Origin: an uncultured Lachnospiraceae bacterium
GTDB lineage: Bacteria; Bacillota; Clostridia; Lachnospirales; Lachnospiraceae
Direction of reading: 5' to 3'
NCBI GenBank assembly: GCA_945492935.1
Contig: CALYVE010000034.1
Coordinates: forward strand, 1 to 10,433
Length of the DNA stretch: 10,433 nt
Shown here: piece after piece, positions 1 to 5,963 of the stretch
Layout: the number at the start of each line of letters is the position of its first letter
Position numbering within the stretch: position 1 is the first letter of the stretch
Program-made: the position numbers and the translations under genes
The notes under the pieces: model-generated
What the model was told of the DNA's origin: nothing
What the model saw: only the letters and a program-made list of their open reading frames with translations
The model's database searches: none

Positions 1-30
1 CCACCCGCAGAGCAGGTGGTTTATTTGTTT
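1..30 (+). terminator. Possible terminator hairpin at the left window edge
   Basis: Bases 1-8 (CCACCCGC) pair with 12-19 (GCAGGTGG) except for one C/A mismatch, leaving an AGA loop. A T-rich stretch, TTTATTTGTTT, follows on the plus strand. This could end a plus-strand gene lying left of the window. The stem may continue past the boundary, so its full strength cannot be judged. Confidence 0.35.
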
Positions 31-74
31 GGCTATATACTCATTCTATATATCCAAGTTTTCTTTTTGCCAAA

Positions 75-88
75 CGGGGCCCTGCCCC
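75..88. repeat. GC-rich 12-mer, copy 1 (inverted relative to 3890-3901)
   Basis: CGGGGCCCTGCC at 75-86 is the exact reverse complement of GGCAGGGCCCCG at 3890-3901. Locally GGGGC (76-80) can pair with GCCCC (84-88) around a CCT loop. It stands out as GC-rich within AT-rich intergenic sequence. It may be a fragment of a dispersed intergenic repeat, or chance. Confidence 0.3.
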
Positions 89-98
89 AACAAATATA

Positions 99-144
99 AA
101 AAGCGGCATCGCCAATGGATTTTCATCCCGGCGTAGCCGCTTTT
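99..144 (-). terminator. Terminator of the hydrolase operon, possibly bidirectional
   Basis: AAAAGCGGC (99-107) pairs with GCCGCTTTT (136-144). The stem continues after a 2x2 internal loop with CGCC (110-113)/GGCG (130-133), and GGAT (117-120)/ATCC (125-128) closes a small apical loop. Read on the minus strand it ends in a run of five Ts and lies about 170 bp beyond the hydrolase stop. A T6 run on the plus strand means it could work in both directions. Confidence 0.7.
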
Positions 145-312
145 TTCTAGTTTATCATCACCTTATTGCCATTTGTCATAAATTTCCGGCTTTGCAGTTT
201 TCTTTCACCGAACAGGCAATGGATAAATCGACTCTGTTATATGGTATTAATGTTGCTTGAAACGCATGGTACAAATCCGATTTACCCCCATTTATTTTCG
301 TCTTTTAACTTC
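145..312. other. Intergenic stretch with no supported gene
   Basis: This stretch lies between the hydrolase stop codon and the hairpin at 99-144. I found no RBS-preceded ORF of useful length, RNA gene or promoter. A short minus-strand open frame without a good start is listed among the rejected items. It is probably the 3' untranslated region of the operon mRNA. Confidence 0.5.
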
Positions 313-1674
313 CTATGAAAATGCAACAATCGCTGCTTCTGCTTTCTCGAATTTTGCGATAATTTCACGGAATGCATCCTCCAACTCGTCGCACTCGAGC
401 TTGCGCTTAAACAAGCGCGCCTCCAATGCAGCAATATTAATCAGCTCCATTCCGGACAGCCCTGACAACAAAAGCTTAATATCTGCTAAATCCTTCATTG
501 CCTGCGTAATTCCGTCATTCACACTCTGCCATCTGGAAATGCAATTCATTTTTAGTTCATTCGGCTGTATAGAAAAGATAGCCGGACCGCCCGCACCGGA
601 TGAATTTACGGAACCATACCGACGACCGCCGCCACCGTGTCCTCCTCCGTGACGTTTCTTTTCGATTCGTTTGTTCAAGAAATCTTCCAGCGCATCCAAA
701 AGTGGTGTTAATAATTTCAGACCGGCTCCTACTTGGTCTTGAAGGAAATCCCATAATGCGCTCCAGTCCATTTCGCCTGTGGAAATACCTGTTATGATAG
801 CAAATACTAATCCAACATCGGATGCAAGTGCATCGACTATCGCCTCCTCCAACCAAGAAGGTAATGTTCCCAATTTGTCGACAAAAGCATCGAGAACATC
901 TGCCACTATTTCCATTGTTTGACTTTGATCAACTGTCGCATTAAAATTACCGTTATCATCCCACATACCTTCATTATGAACATAAAGTTCCCATGAAGAA
1001 TGTGCATTGGCACGCGGTTCCGTTTCCAGATACCGAATGTCACCTGCGATTGGATTCAACAAAATATTAACGTAATCATCTTTACAACAAATGGATGATA
1101 TCTTGCCTGATGCATCAGCAATCTTATCAGCATATGTCTGCAAAAAATCATCACAAAAGCCCTGACCGTCATAGGATACACAGCGATCAATCTTATCGCC
1201 CAGCATAACGGTACAATACTGTGCCATATTTCCACCCTTTGAATGGCCTGTAACCGTTATGTTATCGTAAGCGCCACAGCACTGCTCAACAAAATCGGCA
1301 GCTGTCATCTGGCATGGCGTATCGTCTCTGTATTCACCCAACAAATTATCACGCCAAGCCTCATACGAACCACCGGTTCCACGGAACGCAACGGTAGCAT
1401 CTCCCGAACTATCGACAAAGCAGGACGCTCTGACACCATCTGTATTAATGGATTGTGTTACAGTAAGGTTACACAATACAGGATCATGCTGTATCTTATC
1501 AAGTATCTCCATTGCCTGATTAGCGTCGATACCTCCGGACAAATCCGTTTTGTTCAAGCCGTTTGCAATCAAATAATCAACGGTATCTCCAACCGTTCCT
1601 CCCGTAGTCGTTGACTGCTGAATATACATATAATTATCTAATAATAACAATTGTGCTTCAGTTAACTCTGCCAT
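313..1674 (-). CDS. Serine hydrolase/lipase with C-terminal helical hairpin; candidate type VII-secreted effector
   Basis: Predicted alpha/beta-hydrolase of 453 residues, similar in layout to the DUF2974 (Mbeg1-like) lipases. A likely oxyanion segment FRGT is at 97-100 and the nucleophile elbow GHSKGG is at 143-148 with Ser145. Asp199 or Asp200 and His225 (in AHSSW) are good candidates to complete the triad. Hydrophobic helices occupy roughly 270-340, a Gly/Arg-rich linker roughly 341-365, and residues 376-453 form two amphipathic helices around a GLSG turn, with Trp382 early in the first. There is no signal peptide. A lipase domain followed by a WXG100/LXG-like tail is the arrangement of the type VII-secreted lipase TslA of Staphylococcus aureus, so secretion by that route is inferred, not shown. 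No secretion-system gene is in the window. The start has an AAGGGGG ribosome site eight bases upstream, and the gene follows its partner by 20 bp. A cytoplasmic lipase is the alternative. Confidence 0.75.
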   Translation of the reverse strand: MAELTEAQLLLLDNYMYIQQSTTTGGTVGDTVDYLIANGLNKTDLSGGIDANQAMEILDKIQHDPVLCNLTVTQSINTDGVRASCFVDSSGDATVAFRGTGGSYEAWRDNLLGEYRDDTPCQMTAADFVEQCCGAYDNITVTGHSKGGNMAQYCTVMLGDKIDRCVSYDGQGFCDDFLQTYADKIADASGKISSICCKDDYVNILLNPIAGDIRYLETEPRANAHSSWELYVHNEGMWDDNGNFNATVDQSQTMEIVADVLDAFVDKLGTLPSWLEEAIVDALASDVGLVFAIITGISTGEMDWSALWDFLQDQVGAGLKLLTPLLDALEDFLNKRIEKKRHGGGHGGGGRRYGSVNSSGAGGPAIFSIQPNELKMNCISRWQSVNDGITQAMKDLADIKLLLSGLSGMELINIAALEARLFKRKLECDELEDAFREIIAKFEKAEAAIVAFS

Positions 1675-1694
1675 TTTTGTTCCCCCTTCCCCGC

Positions 1695-2321
1695 TTATTT
1701 ATATGATTTTGTGTTATATACGTTGTACGGCATTTTAACATTTGCATGTTCTGCAAAAACATTTACCTTGCGTTGAAAATTCATTCGATTAATATCTTCA
1801 TACTCTGAAGCATCCGTTACAGCATAGCCATGAATCATTCCGAAGCGTTTTTTCGACTTTAGAATCTCACTAATTTCATCCATTGACTTTTTAAATGCTG
1901 TCTCATCAGCATCCGTTCTGACAATCACCGAAATGTTTGCCAGCATCTTTTCCCCCAAATCATACGCATCCTGTAAAGTTTTATTTTTCCCTAACGATGC
2001 ATCAAACGAACTGCTTGCAAATGTGCTATACACCTTCGCATCATCGAAATATGTATTCACAACCTGCAAAATGGTATCCTCATACTCTGCCCGAATAATA
2101 TATCCGAACAAATTATCTTCCGTAATCACTTCCTCGTCCTGCTCATACGAATAAATAACAGCACTTTCTCCTTCTTCCATATACGAAGCAACGTAAACAT
2201 GTATTTCGTCTCTTAACTCCGGACTATCACCGATTAATTCCGTGTAGGTCACTTCGTAATCCAAATCATATTTTTTTGCAAAACATTCCAGGGATTGTTC
2301 CCTGCGCTCTTCTCTTTTCAT
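1695..2321 (-). CDS. Uncharacterised 208-residue cytoplasmic protein paired with the lipase
   Basis: I do not recognise a family with confidence. The protein is acidic and soluble-looking, with no signal peptide, lipobox or membrane segment. It begins with a charged helix (MKREERREQSLECF) and then appears to alternate strands and helices. An early block has a YDLDYEV strand and a long helix around EDNLFGYIIRAEYEDTIL. That pattern loosely recalls cystatin-like immunity proteins such as TilA, but those are lipoproteins and this one is not. The start is secure: AAGGAG lies seven bases upstream and an in-frame TAA precedes it. It is the first gene of the operon and precedes the lipase by 20 bp, so an immunity, chaperone or regulatory role towards the lipase is plausible from context alone. 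Confidence 0.7.
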   Translation of the reverse strand: MKREERREQSLECFAKKYDLDYEVTYTELIGDSPELRDEIHVYVASYMEEGESAVIYSYEQDEEVITEDNLFGYIIRAEYEDTILQVVNTYFDDAKVYSTFASSSFDASLGKNKTLQDAYDLGEKMLANISVIVRTDADETAFKKSMDEISEILKSKKRFGMIHGYAVTDASEYEDINRMNFQRKVNVFAEHANVKMPYNVYNTKSYK

Positions 2322-2388
2322 TTCAAGTCTCCTTTTTTATTCCCTCAATATATTACATATCCTTTGTACACTTTCATGATCCATGATA

Positions 2389-2417
2389 AGAATAACAAAG
2401 TTTGATATGTTTGTCAC
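2389..2417 (-). promoter_or_regulatory. Predicted sigma-A promoter of the lipase operon
   Basis: On the minus strand GTGACA (2412-2417) is five of six to the -35 consensus. TATTCT (2389-2394) is four of six to the -10 consensus, with a 17-bp spacer. The start of transcription would be near 2382, giving a leader of about 60 nt before the ATG at 2321. Confidence 0.5.
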
Positions 2418-2424
2418 GACTTCT

Positions 2425-2459
2425 TGACGAACGACCAGTTTTACTGACGAATGACCAGT
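2425..2459. promoter_or_regulatory. Two 15-bp direct repeats, 20-bp period: candidate operator
   Basis: TGACGAACGACCAGT (2425-2439) and TGACGAATGACCAGT (2445-2459) differ at one base and start exactly 20 bp apart, so both lie on one face of the helix. They sit about 45-80 bp upstream of the predicted start of the lipase operon, a usual activator position. The right copy also lies within CTGAC (2444-2448)/GTCAG (2458-2462), a short inverted repeat. The regulator is unknown. Confidence 0.5.
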
Positions 2460-2475
2460 CAGGTTTACATAACAC

Positions 2476-2518
2476 AAAAAAGGCGGACAATACGCATGTA
2501 TGTATTGTCCGCCTTTTT
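2476..2518 (-). terminator. Strong terminator after trpB, symmetrical
   Basis: A perfect 17-bp stem is formed by 2477-2493 (AAAAAGGCGGACAATAC) and 2502-2518, with an eight-base loop. In the minus direction it starts 22 bp beyond the trpB stop and ends in a run of six Ts. The plus strand also ends in five Ts, so it can act in both directions. It insulates trpB from the lipase operon. Confidence 0.9.
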
Positions 2519-2539
2519 GTATCTGCTAAGAAAATCCTT

Positions 2540-3757
2540 TTATCGAATTCCGTATTTTTCTATAATGTAATCCATATCCTTGTCTCCACGACCAGACAGG
2601 TTGATGAGAATGGAACCCTTACCCATTTCCTTAGCAAGCTTCATACCATACGCAACGGCATGAGAGCTTTCGATTGCAGGAATGATTCCCTCAAGTCTTG
2701 ATAGCTTGTAGAAAGCATCAATTGTTTCTTCATCATTTACAACATCATATTTCACTCTTCCGATGTCATGAAGGAATGCATGCTCCGGACCACTCGATGG
2801 ATAATCAAGACCACTTGCTACAGAGTAAACAGGAGCCGGTTCACCATTTTCGTCCTTAAGCATGATACTGTTAAAGCCGTGCATGATACCTTCTGTGCCG
2901 TATTTTAAGCTGGCTGCATGATCTCCAAGAGCCGGCCCACGACCAAGTGGTTCTACGCCATAAATTTCAACCGGATCATTCAAAAATCCCGAGAACATTC
3001 CCATAGCATTGGAACCGCCGCCTACACAGGCAACGACTGCATCAGGAAGCTCGCCTGTCATTTCCAAGAACTGTTCTCTCGCCTCGATACCAACTACACT
3101 TTGGAAATCGCGAACCATCATAGGGAACGGATGCGGTCCTACAACAGAGCCTATACAGTATATTGCATCCTTGTATTCTCTGCAGTATGCATCAAATGCT
3201 GCATCAACTGCTTCCTTAAGTGTCTGAAGGCCTTCCGTTACCTCGACTACGTTCGCACCAAGAATCTTCATACGGGCTACATTCGGAGCCTGTTTCTTGA
3301 TGTCTACAGCACCCATATAAATGTCACACTCAAGACCGAAATATGCTGCCGCCGTTGCAAGTGCTACTCCGTGCTGGCCTGCGCCGGTCTCAGCGATTAC
3401 TTTCTTTTTACCCATATATTTTGCAAGAAGCACCTCACCCATACAGTGATTGAGCTTGTGGGCACCGGTATGATTTAAATCCTCACGCTTTACATAAAGC
3501 TGTACATTTCCCAATGAGCCTGATAGTCTCTCAAGATAAGAAATCGGAGTTGGTCTTCCTTGGAATTCTTTGCGGATTCTTCTAAGCTCACTAATAAACT
3601 TGCTGGATTTGCAAATTGTAAAGTAAGCCTCGTTAATCTCATCCATTGCAACCTGAAGCTCCGGCGGAATATAAGAACCACCATATTTTCCAAAGTAGCC
3701 CTTTGCATCCGGATAGTTTTTGAAGTATGTATCGAAATCAATATTGTTATATGTCAT
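2540..3757 (-). CDS. trpB: Tryptophan synthase beta chain
   Basis: This PLP enzyme condenses indole with L-serine to give L-tryptophan in the cytoplasm. The 405-residue product is normal for the family. It has the PLP-lysine motif HTGAHKLNH (Lys101), the catalytic glutamate in AETGAGQHG (Glu123), the phosphate-binding loop GGGSN (246-250), and a C-terminal SGRGDKD segment. Length and motifs fit the TrpB1 class. An upstream in-frame ATG at 3772 would add five residues, but it overlaps the only good ribosome site, GGAGGA at 3765-3770, which is seven bases before the ATG at 3757. The later start is therefore preferred. No trpA or other trp gene is in the window, so the enzyme may use free indole or partner with a distant TrpA. 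Expression appears to be controlled by the upstream Trp T-box and perhaps by a leader peptide. Confidence 0.96.
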   Translation of the reverse strand: MTYNNIDFDTYFKNYPDAKGYFGKYGGSYIPPELQVAMDEINEAYFTICKSSKFISELRRIRKEFQGRPTPISYLERLSGSLGNVQLYVKREDLNHTGAHKLNHCMGEVLLAKYMGKKKVIAETGAGQHGVALATAAAYFGLECDIYMGAVDIKKQAPNVARMKILGANVVEVTEGLQTLKEAVDAAFDAYCREYKDAIYCIGSVVGPHPFPMMVRDFQSVVGIEAREQFLEMTGELPDAVVACVGGGSNAMGMFSGFLNDPVEIYGVEPLGRGPALGDHAASLKYGTEGIMHGFNSIMLKDENGEPAPVYSVASGLDYPSSGPEHAFLHDIGRVKYDVVNDEETIDAFYKLSRLEGIIPAIESSHAVAYGMKLAKEMGKGSILINLSGRGDKDMDYIIEKYGIR

Positions 3758-3764
3758 AGTTTTG

Positions 3765-3770
3765 TCCTCC
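3765..3770 (-). promoter_or_regulatory. Ribosome binding site that decides the trpB start
   Basis: GGAGGA on the minus strand lies seven bases before the ATG at 3757. The alternative ATG at 3772-3770 is fused to this motif and has only AT-rich sequence upstream, so it lacks a ribosome site of its own. Confidence 0.8.
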
Positions 3771-3805
3771 ATTTAATAAATTAATATTTGCGATTTGAAT
3801 TTGAT

Positions 3806-3841
3806 TCATTTACTGCGGCGCCATCGTTTCGTTCGTAACAT
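3806..3841 (-). CDS. Putative Trp leader peptide MLRTKRWRRSK upstream of trpB
   Basis: An 11-codon ORF, ATG to TGA, is preceded by AGGAGG with an eight-base spacer, one of the best ribosome sites in the window. The peptide MLRTKRWRRSK is strongly basic and has a single Trp codon followed by two CGC codons. It lies between the T-box terminator and trpB, with its stop 35 nt before the trpB ribosome site. Leader peptides of trp operons commonly carry Trp next to Arg near their end, as in E. coli TrpL. The B. subtilis rtpA leader also combines a T-box with a Trp-containing peptide. A regulatory role is inferred. I do not see a clear second terminator or a clear hairpin masking the trpB ribosome site, so the mechanism is open. 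Confidence 0.6.
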   Translation of the reverse strand: MLRTKRWRRSK

Positions 3842-3889
3842 ATTTCGTTCCTCCTATCAATAATCACCAATTCTTTTGATTGCACTCCC

Positions 3890-3918
3890 GGCAGGGCCCC
3901 GCGCCACAAGGCCGCGGA
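3890..3918. repeat. GC-rich island with the 12-mer, copy 2
   Basis: GGCAGGGCCCCG at 3890-3901 is the reverse complement of 75-86. The adjacent sequence to 3917 can form a short GC-rich hairpin on the minus strand (CCGCG-G-CC/GGCGCGG around TTGT, one bulge). It lies in the trpB mRNA leader just after the T-box terminator. Its base composition contrasts with the AT-rich sequence on either side. Confidence 0.3.
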
Positions 3919-3921
3919 AAT

Positions 3922-3961
3922 AAAAAAGTCCCTGACAGAATAATACTTATCTGTCAAGGAC
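3922..3961 (-). terminator. T-box-controlled terminator of the trpB leader
   Basis: On the minus strand GTCCTTGACAGA (3961-3950) pairs with TCTGTCAGGGAC (3939-3928), giving 12 pairs with one G-U and a ten-base loop, followed by six Ts (3927-3922). The 5' arm overlaps bases needed for the T-box antiterminator, so the two structures exclude each other. Confidence 0.92.
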
Positions 3962-4208
3962 GAATAAACTTATCCGCGGTGCCACCTTGATTCGTGATCT
4001 CACGCTCTTAGCAAGATACAAATATATCTCCGACAACTAACGTATGTCCTCACGTCGCAGAATACTCTGCAGCTTGTCGCTACATTTGACTGCGCCCTCA
4101 GCGGTCCATTTGAGAATCTGTTTTTCACCCGGCTCTCAGCTACCCGGGCTCTCTGTAGAAGCATAATTAACGTTATCTCCGCGTCACAGGTTTGAAATAT
4201 AATCTTAT
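3922..4208 (-). promoter_or_regulatory. Tryptophan T-box riboswitch leader of trpB
   Basis: The minus strand has the T-box sequence AAGGTGGCACCGCGG (3988-3974), the antiterminator closing helix ACGAAT (3995-3990)/ATTCGT (3965-3960), and the terminator at 3922-3961. The stem I region lies upstream and contains the characteristic AGAGAGCCCGGG and a GCTGAGAGCCGGG segment. The specifier is read as TGG at 4108-4106 in AAATGGACC, a Trp codon followed by A, as usual for T-boxes. Uncharged tRNA-Trp should bind the specifier and the T-box bulge and prevent termination, so trpB is expressed when charged tRNA-Trp runs low. The class is very clear. The specifier assignment also fits the gene downstream. 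Confidence 0.95.
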
Positions 4209-4214
4209 ATTGGG

Positions 4215-4243
4215 GTTATACCACTACCGAAAATAATTGTCAA
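4215..4243 (-). promoter_or_regulatory. Near-consensus promoter for the T-box/trpB transcript
   Basis: On the minus strand a perfect -35 TTGACA (4243-4238) and a -10 TATAAC (4220-4215), five of six to consensus, are separated by 17 bp. Transcription should begin near 4208, just before the T-box stem I. A strong constitutive promoter is normal where control is by attenuation. Confidence 0.85.
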
Positions 4244-4326
4244 TTAAAATTTAATTCACCTGTAAAGATTCAGATGTCAAAAGTCTCTGTTGATACAGTG
4301 TTTCGACCGATTACACAAATAAAAAA

Positions 4327-4400
4327 TCGATGCGACAGGATTCGAACCTGCGACCTCTGCGTCCCGAACGCAGCGCTCTACCAAACTGAGCCACGCATCG
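4327..4400 (-). tRNA. tRNA-Pro (anticodon CGG)
   Basis: A complete cloverleaf is visible. The acceptor stem is CGATGCG (4400-4394) with CGCATCG (4334-4328), and the discriminator A is at 4327. The D stem is GCTC/GAGC. The anticodon stem CTGCG/CGCAG encloses TTCGGGA, giving anticodon CGG, which reads proline codon CCG. The T arm contains TTCGAAT. The 3' CCA is not encoded. Six Ts follow the discriminator directly (4326-4321), which may end transcription. Length is 74 nt. Confidence 0.96.
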
Positions 4401-4441
4401 AAGTTACAAGTGCTATGCAAATCACACAGCACTTGTAACTT
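4401..4441. repeat. Perfect 14-bp inverted repeat abutting the tRNA 5' end
   Basis: AAGTTACAAGTGCT (4401-4414) pairs perfectly with AGCACTTGTAACTT (4428-4441) around a 13-base loop. The left arm begins at the base next to the tRNA. It lacks a T-run in the minus direction. In the plus direction a T6 run (4449-4454) comes eight bases after the stem. The right arm overlaps the predicted -10 of the tRNA promoter. It may be a terminator remnant or a structured tRNA leader. Confidence 0.6.
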
Positions 4442-4466
4442 TATCACATTTTTTAGAAATATTCAA
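4438..4466 (-). promoter_or_regulatory. Possible promoter of tRNA-Pro
   Basis: TTGAAT (4466-4461) and TAAAGT (4443-4438) are separated by 17 bp on the minus strand; each matches four of six consensus bases or better. It would give a transcript starting near 4431. A perfect TTGACA at 4493-4488 has no good -10 at the right distance. Confidence 0.4.
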
Positions 4467-4574
4467 GCATTGTTCATAATTTCTTTCTGTCAAGTTATCG
4501 TTGGCACGATTCTTACCCGGACGCTTTCTTCACGGTGATGGTTCCATTCCGGGACCGCTTCCGCTTAGTTGCTC
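4442..4574. other. Intergenic stretch after the fusion gene
   Basis: Between the stop of the flavodoxin-SGNH gene and the tRNA promoter there is no supported gene. CCCGGA (4516-4521) and TCCGGG (4548-4553) form a six-bp stem with a long loop and no T-run, so a terminator for the acyl operon is not obvious here. Confidence 0.4.
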
Positions 4575-5963
4575 CTACATCCCGGAAAAACACGCTTCAA
4601 AAACCGACTTAAACATTCCATATCCAATTTCATTCGGATGCATACCGTCATCACTGTAAATTTCCATACCATTGCATGCATCAAAGCAATGCGATAAATC
4701 AATGCAGGAAAGATGATATTCTTCAATCACTTGATACATAATCTTTTTATACTCTACATACTCCTGTTCCATGCGGGAAACATCCGGAAACTTATCCCTT
4801 ACAGCATGAAGTCTCTCATCCTTTTGCAGGTGCAAAAAGAATTTGTTCATATCAATCGGCGGTGTTATAACAAGTGCACAAGGTACATGCTTCTTTGTCC
4901 AAAACAAAACCATCTCGCGAAGATTACGCTCGAATTGGACTAACGGGACACGGTTTACCAGTTCTTTGCCATTCGTTTTCGCAAATCTCGGCCAGTCATG
5001 ATCACAGTCATTGCCGCCGCCTTCAAGAACTACCAAATCCGGCAATTCTTTTCCTGCTGCCACAGTCTTCATGTAAGTTAATATCTGTGTGGTCGTAAAG
5101 GTCGGCATCGCAAAGTTGGAAAGCTCAAACCGGTATTTCTTCTGCATATCCGAAAAACCGATGGCATCCGAACTGTGGTACATTCCATCCGCATCCGGCA
5201 TAACACCCTTCATAAGCGAATCACCGAACAGATACACCTTTTTCTTCGGTGTCACCTGATCCCAGTAATTATTTACCAGCATCTCAAATGCTCTCTGCAA
5301 AAGAATCGGTTCCGAAGCCGCCTTAAGCATCTCCTCCGTAACCACTTCATGTGCACCAAGGCATGTTCCGATTGCACGATAGCGTTCCAGATAACAATTA
5401 ATCTGCGGTTTTAAGGCTTCGATTGCAAACATTTCTCCCTGCGGACAATATAGAGGATAATAATTTCCGCTGCCGAAAATAAAATCCATCTCCTTTGTAA
5501 GCGAATCAAATATCTCCTCTGCACGTCCATAACCGCAAGTAGAAATAATCACAAACTGCTTGTCTGATGTATCAAAGCGAAACTCATGAAATGCATCCTT
5601 TCCGATTGTCTTGACCGCTCCTCGATACGTCTCCATAAGAGGCATCAATCGATCCACAAACACCTTCATTGCTCCGGGCATACCAAAGAAATATAGCGGA
5701 AAACTAAATATCACCGTATCCGCCATTTTGAAGTGTTCGTATACCTCCTGCATACAATCTCCTACCACACATTTGCCCGGTGTTTTACCCCAGCAGCTCA
5801 TGCATCCGACGCAAGGCGTGATATCCATATCACAGATATTTTTCATACAGACATCGATTTCGTCCGTCGCCTGTCTCATACCGGAAAGCACAGCATTGGT
5901 TAGCTGCATTGTATTACTTCTTTCACCCTTTGGACTTCCGTTAATGACTAAGACTCTTTGCAT
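4575..5963 (-). CDS. Fusion of a cysteine-rich flavodoxin-like reductase and an SGNH hydrolase
   Basis: One uninterrupted 462-residue frame joins two enzymes. Residues 1 to about 235 resemble NADPH-dependent FMN reductases/iron-sulfur flavoproteins: an initial VLVINGSPKG FMN loop, a compact cysteine motif (Cys51, 54, 57, 65: CX2CX2CX7C, plus Cys70), and FSFPLYFFGMPGAMKVFVDR. Residues from about 240 form an SGNH/GDSL esterase with GDSL (247-250, Ser249), GGGND (315-319, Asn318) and DGMHP (Asp439, His442). There is no signal peptide. The gene is the last of the acyl operon and overlaps the ACP gene by 16 nt with only a weak GAG ribosome site, so translation is probably coupled to it. The hydrolase half could release acyl groups from ACP or a lipid. 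The redox partner and substrate of the flavin half are unknown. Each domain is secure; the joint function is not. Confidence 0.88.
   Translation of the reverse strand: MQRVLVINGSPKGERSNTMQLTNAVLSGMRQATDEIDVCMKNICDMDITPCVGCMSCWGKTPGKCVVGDCMQEVYEHFKMADTVIFSFPLYFFGMPGAMKVFVDRLMPLMETYRGAVKTIGKDAFHEFRFDTSDKQFVIISTCGYGRAEEIFDSLTKEMDFIFGSGNYYPLYCPQGEMFAIEALKPQINCYLERYRAIGTCLGAHEVVTEEMLKAASEPILLQRAFEMLVNNYWDQVTPKKKVYLFGDSLMKGVMPDADGMYHSSDAIGFSDMQKKYRFELSNFAMPTFTTTQILTYMKTVAAGKELPDLVVLEGGGNDCDHDWPRFAKTNGKELVNRVPLVQFERNLREMVLFWTKKHVPCALVITPPIDMNKFFLHLQKDERLHAVRDKFPDVSRMEQEYVEYKKIMYQVIEEYHLSCIDLSHCFDACNGMEIYSDDGMHPNEIGYGMFKSVFEACFSGM

Noticed and set aside
189..308. Minus-strand open frame of about 40 codons after the lipase (contains LYHAFQATLIPYNRVDLS)
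   Set aside because: No ATG start with a ribosome site and no recognisable domain; probably chance.
257..652. Plus-strand open frame opposite the 3' end of the lipase gene
   Set aside because: Overlaps a well-supported gene in antisense and its proline-rich end mirrors the glycine linker codons.
2918..3478. Long plus-strand open frame opposite trpB
   Set aside because: It is a shadow of trpB, with no ribosome site and no recognisable domain.
3758..3772. Upstream ATG at 3772 as the trpB start
   Set aside because: It overlaps the GGAGGA ribosome site and has no site of its own; the ATG at 3757 is correctly spaced from that motif.
4488..4493. Perfect TTGACA as the -35 of the tRNA promoter
   Set aside because: No acceptable -10 lies 16-18 bp downstream; the TTGAAT/TAAAGT pair fits better.
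4513..4548. Minus-strand string NGTITVKKASG followed by a stop, resembling the end of a bacterial Ig-like domain
   Set aside because: Only 11 codons and no extension upstream in frame; too short to call a gene remnant.
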